A stretch of 64,000 bases of DNA from Coffea arabica (taxonomy: Eukaryota > Streptophyta > Magnoliopsida > Gentianales > Rubiaceae): contig NC_092330.1 of assembly GCF_036785885.1 (NCBI RefSeq), positions 7,970,525-8,034,524 on the forward strand, written 5' to 3'. The translations under genes were made by a program, and so were the position numbers. Below are positions 53,049 through 64,000 of the stretch, in pieces (the first letter of the stretch is position 1; every line of letters starts with the position of its first letter). The notes beneath the pieces were generated by a model, which ran no database searches, was not told the origin of the DNA, and worked only from the letters and a program-made list of their open reading frames with translations.

Positions 53049-53638
53049 GCACTACTAGATCACTGCACCTTAATCTAGGACTATAGTTCATCTTTTGCAT
53101 TGCAAAACTTTCCGTATGCTATGTACTAAGTTGTACACCTGGTTTGTACAACTGGATACTTTTTACTGTTATGAATGTTTGTTATGGATGGTTGTTATGA
53201 ATGGTTGTTTGTTATGGAATCTGTTGAATGAAGGTGTTTGTTATGAATGTTTCTGTTGATTCAAATTTGTGCTGAACATGAATGGATTTTGTTGATATTA
53301 TCTGACTGAAAAATCTGTGTTATCAAATTGCGTGTTTTTGCTAATGTTTCTGATGGATCGTACTGATGCTATCTGATACTGCTGATATCAAAACTAACAC
53401 TCACTTTTGTGATGACAAAAAAGGGGAGAATTGGATTAGCACTGATGGTATAGAGTAACTAGTTAGGAGGAGTGAGTTTCAGGGGAAGTTGAGTTTGCAT
53501 TAGATTAGCACTGATACTGATGGTGTAGATTGCGTTTCTTCTTGAACACTCATGCACTTCATTAGGGGGAGTTGTTATATTCCAATTCGTATATTTTTGC
53601 TCTATCCAAATGTTTTGTCATCATCAAAAAGGGGGAGA
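53049..53638 (+). other. SIRE non-coding region before the 3' LTR
   Basis: It contains short direct repeats of GTTATGAATGTTTGTTATGG type at 53167-53255. Polypurine-like TGTGATGACAAAAAAGGGGAGA lies at about 53405-53430, and the final polypurine tract AAAAAGGGGGAGA is at about 53626-53637. The duplicated tract matches the arrangement in the intact SIRE copy. Confidence 0.65.
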
Positions 53639-54771
53639 TTGTTTATCTCAATTCATATCTTTTGATGATTACAAAACAAATGGATGTTACTAATATTTTT
53701 TGTAGAGCCCCTTTTCAGAAATGACACTAAACAGGTCTGTGGACTTAAAGCAAAAAAGAAGATAAAAAAGGATGAAAAGTGCTGGGGAAGATGTCGGACG
53801 TACAAAAGGAAAGTATTGGAAGTCCGACATCCTTTGAGTATCTTCGGACATGTGAAGAACTCAGACTTGGACATCCGAAGACGACAAGCCAGGGCTTCTA
53901 CGATTACTGATCACGATCGGACGCTCAACACCTGAGTATCGGACGTCCGACAAGCGTTGCTGCACTTCGGACGCAACACAATTGGACGCATCGGTCGTTC
54001 GAAGGAATTGAAGAGGAAATTCCAAGTATGCATCTTACCCTCGGACGCATGGTGATAGGGGATCGGACGTCCTAAGAGATTCAAGAAAACTTCCAGAACT
54101 CATTGATCTCGTTCGGACGCATAAAAACTGACTATCGGACGTCCGACAGCACCAACGGCTAGTTGACTCTTCAGTTGCCTTCTACTCGTTGACAGCATTA
54201 ATTGAAGAATTTTCTGATCTCCTATAAAAAGAACAAAGTCAACCACCTTAGGGCAACTTTGCACATCAAGTCTACATCAGATCGTGAGTGATTCAAGTGT
54301 TAGAATACTCCAAAAGGAACATTTGTATTCTTAGCTTGTGCAATTTTCTTGTAGTTTTTCAAGTGTGACACAGCTTCTTCAATAGTGTAGCTTTGTGAGG
54401 GTTTTCTAGTGTTTGTAAAACTTCCTTGCTTGACCAAGTGAGGTTTGGGGCAAGAAGGAAGTGATCCTTCCCTTGTACACAGGATATTGGTTGCAAGCTT
54501 GTTCAACTTGAAGTAACCTGGTATATAATAGTGCTGTTCGAACTCCAGTTGAGTTTGAAGCCCGGTTTGTTTCTCTATTTTCGTTTACAGCTTTTCTATA
54601 TAAACTGTTCTCCTCTTTATCTTACGAATACCTGTGCTGTCTTGTAATCTTATCCATTGGGTGATCTTTGAGAAAAGAAAGGTAGGCTTTGAAGAAAAGT
54701 GACATATATCTTAACTGATTTTTTGAAAAACCTAATTCACCCCCCCTTTTATATTGTTTTCGATCCTTACA
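53639..54771 (+). repeat. 3' LTR of the second SIRE copy
   Basis: Starts TGTTTATCTC after the polypurine tract and ends TTACA, 1133 bp. It is divergent from the intact copy's LTR but shares the palindrome array, CAACGGCTAGTTGACTCTTC and the ACCTAATTCACCCCCCC block near the end. Confidence 0.8.
53794..54230 (+). promoter_or_regulatory. palindrome array, W-box and TATA box in the second SIRE LTR
   Basis: Full TCGGACGTCCGA at 53939-53950 and 54135-54146 with decayed copies from 53794 on. CAACGGCT is at 54153-54160, TTGACT at 54163-54168 and a clear TATAAAAA at 54223-54230. The order and spacing match the intact SIRE LTR, which supports a conserved U3 promoter. Confidence 0.65.
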
Positions 54772-57700
54772 GCTGCCTGTAATGATCTCAACCTCAATTA
54801 CCCTTTCCATAAACTTTGTAACAATCATTCTGGTTCCATTGCGAAGTCCTCTATTTTGATTCAAATTCCTCAGAAGAATTGTTGGCACCCCAATTTTTAG
54901 TTGAATTTCATGATTTGGCAGCCCTGAAAAATTCAAACTGTTCAAGAATTTAGCTGGATATAAAGCAGATTACTCTTTTGTTAGACCTATACTGGGACAA
55001 ATTTTGTCAGAACTAAGACAAGTTTTAGTTTCCCTAGAATAGATTGAAGGACGTATGAGTTGATTTTATCTACGACATCATTAGTCGATGCTAAAATGGC
55101 TCTATCTCGAAGATAAGATAGATCACCATAGTTTGATAATAAATGAGGATACGTGCTACTAATAATTTCCTCTATTGGATTATCTCCCTTTCGAATCAAA
55201 AGATCATCAGGAATCTTAACCCAAGAAGTTTCATTATCCTTTCTAACTGAATAGCTTTCAAGTTTACCATCTCCAAGGTCTAGCACCCATTGCCTAAAAT
55301 CTCTGAGCAAATTTATGCTTTTCAGATGTAATGATGTATCCCTCAATCTCATATTCGTAGTTAAGACAAAACTTTACAATGATCCTAAATCCTGGTAGAT
55401 TTACTAATTGAGGCTCCAACTACTTCTTCTCTACCACTTTTAGGAACTACTAGTAGTATTTGTCTAAAATCACCTCTTGGAACCACAACTTTTCCTCCAA
55501 AAACCTTGCTTTCAGAATAAGGATCGTGTACCCGCATTATATCTTTAAATGTAATAACAACTACCTCAAATGCATTTCTATGTTCCATTGGGGGCTCATC
55601 CCATATAATTAATGATGCTTTGCATATTAGTTCTACCAATTGTGATCCTTGTTTAATATTACAACTCGAATCACCATCAAGTTTGATCGGAATCTTAAAT
55701 TTTGAATGTGAAGTTCTTTCTCCAGGTAATAAAAGGGAAGCTATGCCTGAAGATGCAATAGCCAGAACAATTTTTCCTTCAGATCATAATGTTACAATTA
55801 TAGTCTTCCATATGTAAAGTCTTTTCAGTTCCACCACTACCATACACAAAAAGAGGCCATCTCTTCCCACACTTACTGCATCCATAACAGCATTACAAAC
55901 ATTTTGTTGCTCTGCATTTAGCCACTATACAAAATTTGTAGCAAAAGCTTCTTTGCTGTAACTCAATTCTTCTATAATTAATTTGTTTATAACCTCATTT
56001 GTCAAAGAAATATCTGGATAAGGAATAGAGGAGAATTCTTTCAAAGTTCTATTATTCCCATTCATCAGTTTCTCAATCTCAAAAAGGGTATAGTTCTGAA
56101 TTTGTTGAGAGGTCAAATTCAAATCATCATCTCCCTATATATGATGTTGGTGATATTGAATATCATCTGAAAGTGATTCCCAATTCTTTTGCCACAATTG
56201 CAAAGGGTCAACAACTTCACAAAATAACAAAATTGTCAAAAAAATCAGTCTTAGTTGATAACCAGTTTGCCAGGTGGATGCTTCAATTATTACTTGATGC
56301 CATTTATCATCACCCCTCAACAATCCCATGGCCTGATAGATAGCCTTTAGATGTGGAATAAATCACATCATTGACGGTTTTAATGTTCTCAAACTTTTTT
56401 GCTCCTTTAACGATATTCAGAAGCATACACAAGTAGAATCTTTCATCAGATGTTGGATGCGCATAATAAATCCTTCCTATGGATATGCTTCACTTCTCAA
56501 ATACCATTTCTTTGCTTTTGCTTGCTATTGTAGGAAAGTCAGCATAGGTAAGGCCTCTAGCTATTGTATTAACCTTGTTAGTTTTCATCCATTTTATAAA
56601 CATTGTATTTTTAACACCTTCCATGTTAATCACATCATTCAAATCATCTTCATCATCGAAGACAATATTTTGCTCATCTAGTAGATGGAAGCTTAATCTT
56701 TGGACTGCTAGAGTTCAATATTATTTGTCAAATCCAAAACTTCTCCAGCATGCTTCGAATATAGAAAAATATTGACAATCTTAATACTTTTTTATTTCAT
56801 TAACTTTAATGATAATTTGATTTCCAATGGCTCCATTAGTAGATACATTTTCTTCTACAATGAAAGTTGATCTATATTTTCTCTTGTTCACGTACCTGAA
56901 TAAGTATTTGATAGACTGCTCTTGATTACACCACTCAACATTAACGTGAGCTTGAAACTTAACCCTAAGATCAACATTGTGTAATATAATCCATCTATTA
57001 TCGATTAATATCCCCTCTTTCATTGCTAATCTTCCATTGTTTCTTCTTCTGTACACTGGATAACCATCTTTAGAGATTGTTGTCTCAGCATGGAAGTTCT
57101 TTGGCAAGTGTTTGGAAAATTTACGATCACTCATGTATGGAGAATTCAAATAACCAACACCACATGACCCATGTATCATATACTAAACCACTAATTCAAA
57201 TGCTAATGGATCAGAATCTTTGTTTGGGAGTTCAACTAAAATGATTTTATTTATATCTGATGCACTACACGGTTTAGCATTAGCATATAAAAAAAGTAAT
57301 ATATGTACAAATGATAGCCCTTTTTTTGGAACTAAATTGTATATATAGCTGCAAAAAATAGTTTAAACAAGTTTAGTTGAAAAATGCAAATGAAAATTTG
57401 TTGATGAAGAATATTTCAATTTTAGATTTACCTGTCATAACACGGCCAAAATGTTGTTCTTCTACCAAATTTCTCATTAATTGGTTGGCCTTTATTTTAA
57501 AAACACGACCAACAACATCAGGTGGATCATACTTTTTTTGCCCCGAAATCAAGTTTAAATAGTCTTGAATTTCTGACCATTTTGGATTGCAAGTAAACAT
57601 GATGAAAAGGTCAGGATGACATATCCAACAACAAATAGCCATTGCATTTTGATAGTTTTGGACCATATATCTTGACCCATGTGTAAAAGTTAATGGCAAG

Positions 57701-59281
57701 ATAAATCTTCTTCCAGTAAAAGCTGGTGTTGTGTTTCCTCCAACCACTATATCTCGTAACCCTTTGTACAAATATACTCTAAGTTTTATTTTTTATTTTT
57801 TTCTGACCTAATTTAAATTTGATTCTTCAATTGAAGTGTATACATCAACACCATATTGTTGGTACAGCTGCCCTGTAGAAACTAAAGTGTCTGCCTCATT
57901 AATTCTATTTCGTATCCTGTAAGCGTAATACTTACACATGTTGGCAAACCTTCTTTTTTTTCATGATCCCGTCTTCATGGATGTTATTTAGCGGAATATC
58001 AATTCTAAAACCATTTTCTCCATAAGGAAAGATAAAGGAATACTACATTGCCATGAAACTTGGGTGCAATTTAGTTATCCTTCTCAATCCACCACCAATT
58101 TCTTCAATGATAACAACCCAATTACATGTTGCTTGTTGACCATCTCCAACAATTAGTGTAGCAACCTCAGATGTCATCGGTAAATTATATTATCTCCTAT
58201 CTCATTGCTGATTACTAATCAATCTAATATGGACATCTCTACATTCTGAACTTTGAAAACTATTCCTGGCCATTCTAAATACTTTAACCAAAGGATTGTG
58301 TTTGTCTACCATTTATATCAAGCCTTTGATTATTGTCAAGTCAAGACCACTATGTTCTTCAGATGAAGATAGGCAGCGAATTCTATTGTTGATTTCATTT
58401 TGTCTGTCATGAATATACAATTGTACCCGCCTCCTGACTGGCCAGAATTTAGCAACAATGAACCAATCAGATGATGGTTTTGACCATTTATGTGAAAAAG
58501 CATATGGTCCACCACCATTGTTTATCTATCTGTCAATAACTCCCTTAGAAGAAGTGAAAGCTAACATCATATTGTAAAATCTAATCTTTTTCTGAAAATT
58601 TTTAATAAATTATCCCCATTTTAAGTCAGTAGTCTTTTCAAGAATGTAGGAGGTTCACAAAGTACCAGCAATTTAATCTTTCCTTATCAACAACATTGAG
58701 AGAATTTAAGTCTTGTAATGTCAACGGTTTTATTAGTTTTCTTTTCATGCCACATAATAGCTCCACAATCCTCACATACCTCGGTTGGCGGTCCAAAACT
58801 CTAAAGTTTAATTGATCTTCCTACAAAAGTTCAAAATGATATTGTTTGATATGTTCTAATAAATTAAACTATGTACTAAATTTATATATGATACATACCT
58901 TGAAGAGGTGACGGACACATATCATTATGGATGAGCCATTAGTTTGACTATTAGCATCAGATTTCATTTGGTATCTAGTAATATCAATATATCTAGAGTG
59001 ATGTGAGTTGGATGCCAAAGGACAATGAATTGTTCTTGAAGATTGGTCGATTGAGAGGTGGCTAATATTAGAGAAGGCATTGTTGAATTGATTCTGACCA
59101 ACAATGCCAGCCTCAAGAATATTGGATTGGTGATTGGCAGAAGTTTGACCAGAAAATTGATTATGTTGAGGAGACAATTCTAAGTGAATAGGAACATCAA
59201 AAAGTTGAGAACAATCTAATTCATAAATTTCAAATGAATGATTGTTTGTAAGTTGGGAAGTTGAAGTTGTTATGGAGCTAT
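54772..59281 (-). pseudogene. Helitron Rep-helicase gene, decayed, both ends cut by retrotransposons
   Basis: Read on the minus strand, a spliced N-terminal part has donor AAG|GTATGT at about 58900, acceptor TTTGTAG near 58825 and then GPPTEVCEDCGAIMWHEKK (about 58790). FHINGQNHHLIGSLL follows near 58500. The Rep region has RYMVQNYQNAMAIC and FTCNPKWSEIQDYLN (57373-57771), KGLSFVHILLFL (about 57320), YMIHGSCGVGYLNSPYM and KYLFRYVNK (56781-57179). The PIF1-type helicase has a Walker A-like YGSGGTEKT (about 55840), ASLIIWDEPPMEHR, and GGKVVVPRGDFRQIL (55385-55639). The C-terminal part has IPDDLLI..YLRDRAILAST and GVPTILLRNLNQNRGLRNG up to 54772. The first His of the HxH Rep motif and the Gly of Walker A are changed and many stops occur. 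Confidence 0.85.
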
Positions 59282-62033
59282 TGTGACAGCCCCACCTTCC
59301 CCTAAGGCGAATCAAAGGGGTTAGCGGACTGCCTGCCCAACTCTCGCCAGAACTAACGGTGCAGTTTAGAGCCATCTATTGCGTTCCGGAACTTATAACG
59401 CGCGTAAACAAGTCAAAATGGCAAAATAACCCAAAATAAAATTAAAAAAAATGAAATTTGGAGTCGGCCATGAATAGTAACCGACCCATCAGAACCCCAT
59501 CAAACATCAAAAACACATATACTCTTGACATTAAGCAATTACAAGCCACAATGGCATACAAAAGTAATCCAAAAGTTACTACATGTTTGGTTTGCCAAAT
59601 TAAAGTGAAAACGGCCCTAAAGATACATTTAGGGTCCCACTTTATATACAATATAAAAGAGATATTCATCTAGTTCATTCAGCAACCAACTAGCAAGAAT
59701 CATTCCAAAAGTAGTCATATGCCTGTAAGGAAAACAAAAGGAACGGTGTGAGCTAATTGCCCAGTGAGATACTATCACTTACGCAACTAAGTGCATATAA
59801 GCATCAAGCTTTCATTCAATATAGTAAAAATAAGCAAAGGTACACGTCAAATATGGTGATAAAAGGATACAGATGGCTCTCAAGAGCCCTTTCCTCGTTT
59901 GCATTTTTTGATCGGACGTCATTGACTCTCCGTCAATGTTCAATAATAACCAACCGTAGACTCCACTTTACTTCTATTCCTTCCACCTAACATTCCCCAA
60001 CCGGGTCCGAAATCCAAACACTTGCATTGTGGTATTACTCGAGTAAACCGGAATCGAGAATCTCTCATACTACAAGATTCCATATAACATTGCCCCAAGG
60101 CACATTAATTGGCACGACCAAGCCCTCGCCGGCTCAATTCAATCAATTACCAATGGGGTTGAGCTCAAGGATAACAATTGTAGTCGTTGGAGACTCGTCC
60201 AAATGACACCAAGTCATGTATTTCATTTCATATAACATTTCATATAACTTTCCAATAACATGCGAAACAATAAGTGAGAGTGATAAAGTACACTCTCACT
60301 TCAATCAATTAACATTCAACATCTCAAGTTCAAGTATCAAAGTCATATAATAACACACAAGTGAGTAGTACACTTACCAAGCTCACAAATGTGGTTTCAT
60401 GCACTTCCGTCAAAAGAACGTTGTGCACCACGGTCACGTCCTAAAACATGCAAACAAATACAATGAGACTCGATAACGAGTCATAAACCATGGCCAAACA
60501 TGACTCCAATAGGGTTCCATAAGCATATACAAACATTAAAGGAAACCAGAAATTTCGGAAATGTAACTAGCTTTGGCCCTGAAAAAAAAACAGTTTTTGT
60601 CCTCATTTTGCGGTAATGGCACCAATTTCACTACGATTATCGGGTGAGGGTGCAAGACCCACCATCTCCAAGCTAAAAGACAGGGCTACAACATCACAGA
60701 AGGTCACTCAACCCAGTTTTGAGTGCAAACAGGTCAAAAATGCAAGATACTACATCAAAAACGTAAAACAGATTCACCAAAACGCATTCTAGTGGAAACA
60801 TCATAACTCAGGCTCTCCAAATCCAAATCCAGAAATTCTACAACCAACTGAAAGCTAAGAAACAGGGATAAATTTCATCAGAAGGCCTCAACAACCAATT
60901 CGGAAGCAATTTCAGCTAAAACAACCAATTACAGGCGCAATTCTTACATTCAGGTAAAACCAGAATAGCAATAGTAATTTTGACTTTTCTCATTCTACAC
61001 TATTCCAATTAACCTGAAATTTTGTATGCACCTCTAAAATATCATTCCCTACAAATTTCATGTTTTAAGCCAAGGCCAATTCGGCCTCTAACTAGGAGCT
61101 AAAAATTCGGGCAGAATGCTCTCTCAAAAACCCTAATTTTCTGAAATTTCTTCCAAACCAGAAATTGGTTGCAATTAATCACTTTTTCCACCTCCTAGAA
61201 TCATTATATACCATTTCTAATCATCATAGATAGCCACACAATCATGCTTATATTAAAACAGAAAAAATCCCCAAAAATAATAAAACTTCATCACTTCAAC
61301 CACAAATCAAGAAATAACCCATAAACTTGCATCTCATACTACCACTAAGCATGATTTAAGCATCAATTAAGGGAGGAGGGTGGTTCTTCATAACGTACCT
61401 TAATACAAGAGAGAGAGAGCTATTGGACACCTTAACTTTCCAAATAACTTCACACAATAACTCACCAACACCTCCTTAAGTGGTTTTATGGAGCAAAATC
61501 AAGGTTGGATGGTTGGTTTTGATGATTTGGAACAAGCTTGAAGAGTTTTCTTCCTTGTGCTTAGAGTAAGAGAGAGAGAGAAAGAGAGGGCCGGCTACCA
61601 TGGAGGATTTTTTGAAGATTTTTTGGTCATTTTTGGTTTATTTAAGTCAAATGGTAAGACCATGAATAGTGGTCTTAAGGTTCAACCACTCAAATGGTGA
61701 TATGTGTTACTTCATTTAATGCAAGTCTATCACTTTGTTTTCTCTCACACCAATCCAAATTGCAACCTCTACTTATCTCTTAACACCCGATAAATTAATT
61801 CCAATATCTAAAACTTAACCTAATTGGTCGAATTTTTCCAAACTTTTCGCACTAGTGGGTCCCACGTCCGGTATATGCTCTTAATTTCTCAAAATCCATT
61901 CGATACTAGAAAAACATCTAAAAATTATATTTGCTCCTTAAATTCATCTAGAAATTTTTTCTAATCACGAAAATGCAGAAAACAAGCCATAAAAAATATA
62001 TAATCTAGAAAATGAAAAATACGGGTTCTCACA
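59282..62033 (-). repeat. 3' LTR of the right-hand Tekay/Del element, 2752 bp
   Basis: Plus strand from TGTGACAGCC to GGTTCTCACA, i.e. TGTGAGAACC..GGCTGTCACA in element sense. The right border is fixed by the polypurine tract. A (GA)n run lies at 61569-61589. Confidence 0.85.
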
Positions 62034-62046
62034 CTCTCTCCCCCTT
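62034..62046 (-). other. polypurine tract of the right-hand Tekay/Del element
   Basis: Minus strand AAGGGGGAGAGAG directly before TGTGAGAACC. Confidence 0.85.
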
Positions 62047-62076
62047 AAAAGAATTTCGCCCTCGAAATTTCTCACC

Positions 62077-64000
62077 TTAACTCACGAAAAGGTTAGGGTA
62101 TTTCGTTCGTATTTTTTCTTTCAGTTCCCAGGTAGCTTACTCTACCCCATGGTTTCTCCACAATATCTTCACCAATGGAATCTGTTTGTTTCTTAGCTCT
62201 TTGACTTTTCGGTCAAGCACTTGGACAGGTTTCTTTTCGTAAGCAAGCGATTCATCTACGTCGATCTCCTCTGGTTGTAAGACATGGGTTGGGTCGGGAT
62301 AGTACTTCTTGAACATTGAGACATGAAATACGTCGTGGATTCTCGAGAGACTTGATGGCAGTTCTAGTCTATACGCTACCACACCTATCCTCTGTAAGAT
62401 CTTGTAAGGTCCCACAAACCTCGATTGAAGCTTCTTTTCTTTGCCTGCTGTGACACTCCGTAAAGGGGTGACTTTAAGAAATACATGGTCTCCAATCTCG
62501 AACTCCAAGTCTTTTCTCCGGTTGTCGGCGTAGCTCTTTTGTCGGCTTTGAGCTGTTTGGAGTCATTGCCGTATCAACTTGACCTTTTCTCGAGCTTTCT
62601 CCATCCAAGGAATAGTGGTTGGATCTAATGCCTTCCTCTCGCCAACTTCGTCCCAGTAGATCGGTGATCGGCATTTCCGTCTATATAGTGCCTCGTATGG
62701 GGCCATTTGAATCGACGAATGGTAGCTGTTGTTGTACGCAAACTCTACTAAGGTCATGTGTTGACCCCAGTTGCCTCTAAAATCTAGAATGCAAGTTCGT
62801 AGCATGTTCTCGAGAGTTTGAATGGTTCGTTCCGATTGTCCATCCGTCTGAGGGTGATAGGTCGTGCTCAAGTTGAGTTTTGTCCCTAGAGTCTCCTGGA
62901 ACTTTTGCCAAAACCAAGATACGAAACGTGGATCTCGATCGGAGACGATGCTCACCGGCACACCATGCAGCCTTACGATCTCGTTCATGTACAGTTGAGC
63001 CAACTTGTCCATGGAATACTTCATGTTCACCGGCAAAAAATGGGCCGACTTGGTTAATCGATCGACGATCACCCAAACGGCATCGTGTCCTCGCTGCGTT
63101 CGCGGCAAACCTGAAACGAAGTCCATGGTGATGTTTTCCCACTTCCATTCAGGTATCTCAAGGGGTTGTAACAAGCCCAATGGTCTTTGATGCTCTGCTT
63201 TCATTTGTTGACATATGAGACATTTTTGCACGTACAGAGCGATTTCTTTCTTCATATTATCCCACCAATAGGTTCCTTTCAGATCTTGATACATCTTGCT
63301 ACTACGCGGATGGATCGTATACTTAGATCGATGAGTTTCCTCTAGAATTTTCATTTTCAACAATTCATCCTTTTGCACCACTATTCAGTTTCGGTATTTT
63401 AAAATACTCTCAGGACCAAAATTGAAATCAGTGGTTTCTCCTTTTCCCACTTTCTCTCCCCATTTCTGCACCAGTGCATCTTCCTTTTGAGCTTCTTTAA
63501 TCCTTTCCAAGAAGGTAGAAGTCACTTTAATATTGCCAAAAATCACCTTATGGCTCCCAGGGCAGGGTTTCCATTCACACACGGAGTCTAACAATTCCCA
63601 CTCTTTGATCATTAGACTCGCGACCTGAGCTTTGCGACTTAGGGCATCGGCCACCACGTTTGCTTTTCCCGGATGGTAGTTGATGGTACAGTCGTAATCC
63701 TCCAAAAATTCCATCCACCGTCGCTACCTCATGTTTAATTCCTTCTGTGAGAAAAGATACCTCAGGCTTTTATGATCGGAGTAAACCTCGAAAGTTACTC
63801 CATATAAGTAGTGCCTCCACTTCTTCAGAGCAAAAACAATTGCAGCTAACTCCAGATCGTGGGTCGGGTAATTTTGCTCGTGAGGTTTTAACTTCCTCGA
63901 GGCAAAAGAGATCACATTTCGGTTTTGCATTAATACACAATCCAGGCCTTCTCGGGATGCATCAGTGTACACAGCATATCCGTCCACCCAGTTTGGTAAG
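62077..64000 (-). pseudogene. Tekay/Del pol 3' part: RNase H, integrase, chromodomain end
   Basis: All segments share one frame from the window edge to a stop at 62077. RNase H has [16 protein letters not shown] (about 63975) and [11 protein letters not shown]. The linker with [13 protein letters not shown] (about 63660) follows. The integrase zinc domain spans IHPRSSKMYQDLKGTYWW..CLICQQMKAEH, and the core has MDFVSGLPRTQRGHD, VSDRDPRFVSWFW and DGQSERTIQTLE (catalytic residues present). The C-terminal part has FVGPYKILQRIG and WRNHGVE, then ATWELKEKIRTKYPNLF, the end typical of chromoviruses. Premature stops lie at about 63721, 63382, 62560 and 62137; the first three read as C-to-T changes of CAG and CGA, the last as GAA to TAA. 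The copy is inactive unless the stops are suppressed. Confidence 0.88.

Larger units (their letters stand above)
52818..54771 (+). mobile_element. second SIRE copy, only env-like tail and 3' LTR left
   Basis: The left border is an abrupt join to Tekay/Del integrase at about 52817. The sequence then resembles the end of the intact SIRE env-like ORF (NLLVPP..KGKAP..acidic tail), followed by 590 non-coding bases with two polypurine-like copies and an LTR of 1133 bp. The right border falls inside Helitron helicase coding sequence. The rest of the element is absent. Confidence 0.8.
59282..64000 (-). mobile_element. Tekay/Del-type gypsy retrotransposon, 3' half
   Basis: A 2.75 kb 3' LTR is followed (towards the right, minus strand) by a polypurine tract, chromodomain-like end, integrase and RNase H; the RT and the rest lie beyond the window. 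It is inserted into the Helitron; the flanking five bases at 59277-59281 are GCTAT, whose partner cannot be checked. Confidence 0.88.

Noticed and set aside
59905..59925. TCGGACGTCATTGAC in the Tekay/Del LTR as part of the SIRE palindrome family
   Set aside because: Single partial match without array or CAACGGCT; probably chance.

Overview
The window is nuclear DNA of a flowering plant, probably an asterid. The grounds are one intron-containing gene with GT..AG borders, plant-type LTR retrotransposons, a Helitron, and an R1-type CC-NBS-LRR gene, a group expanded in asterids. The species assignment is inference. Most of the 64 kb is transposable-element nest; only two host protein genes are visible, one dead and one apparently intact.

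Layout. (1) 1-12523: an Athila-type Ty3/gypsy element on the minus strand. It has 1.5 kb LTRs (the left one runs off the window), a tRNA-Asp primer site, a gag-pol frame broken by six stops, and an intact env-like ORF. It sits in the 5' part of (2) 12524-16107, an R1-type NLR pseudogene. That gene is also broken by a small deletion/frameshift in NB-ARC and by a 957 bp Mutator-like element (10 bp target duplication) in the LRR region. (3) 16108-20896: non-coding sequence with one small hAT-like element. (4) 20897-27252, minus: a six-exon gene for a membrane-anchored EF-hand protein of the CREC (calumenin/reticulocalbin) type. Its long last intron holds a plastid-derived trnS-UGA relic and a possible MITE. 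(5) 28605-29943: a second Mutator-like element with a 9 bp target duplication. (6) 30290-43010: an L1-type LINE (minus) split by a complete, young SIRE-type Ty1/copia element (32109-42143) with a 5 bp target duplication, 1275 bp LTRs differing at four positions, and open gag, pol and env-like frames. (7) 43430-46608: an LTR, polypurine tract and unrecognised ORFs of another LTR-element relic. (8) 46609-52817: a Tekay/Del-like LTR in minus orientation abutting Tekay/Del gag-pol in plus orientation. (9) 52818-54771: the 3' end of a second SIRE copy, inserted in (10) 54772-59281, a decayed Helitron Rep-helicase gene (minus). (11) 59282-64000: the 3' part of a second Tekay/Del element (minus), cut by the window edge.

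The strongest unexplained signal is in the SIRE elements. A palindromic ACGT-core motif, TCGGACGTCCGA, is arrayed just upstream of the TATA-like box in both SIRE LTR families. A version of the same block, including the adjoining CAACGGCT, recurs between pol and the env-like ORF, where an internal promoter could lie. The gypsy copies have gained most of their stop codons by C-to-T changes, while the SIRE copy is clean, so the nest mixes old silenced copies with one recent arrival.
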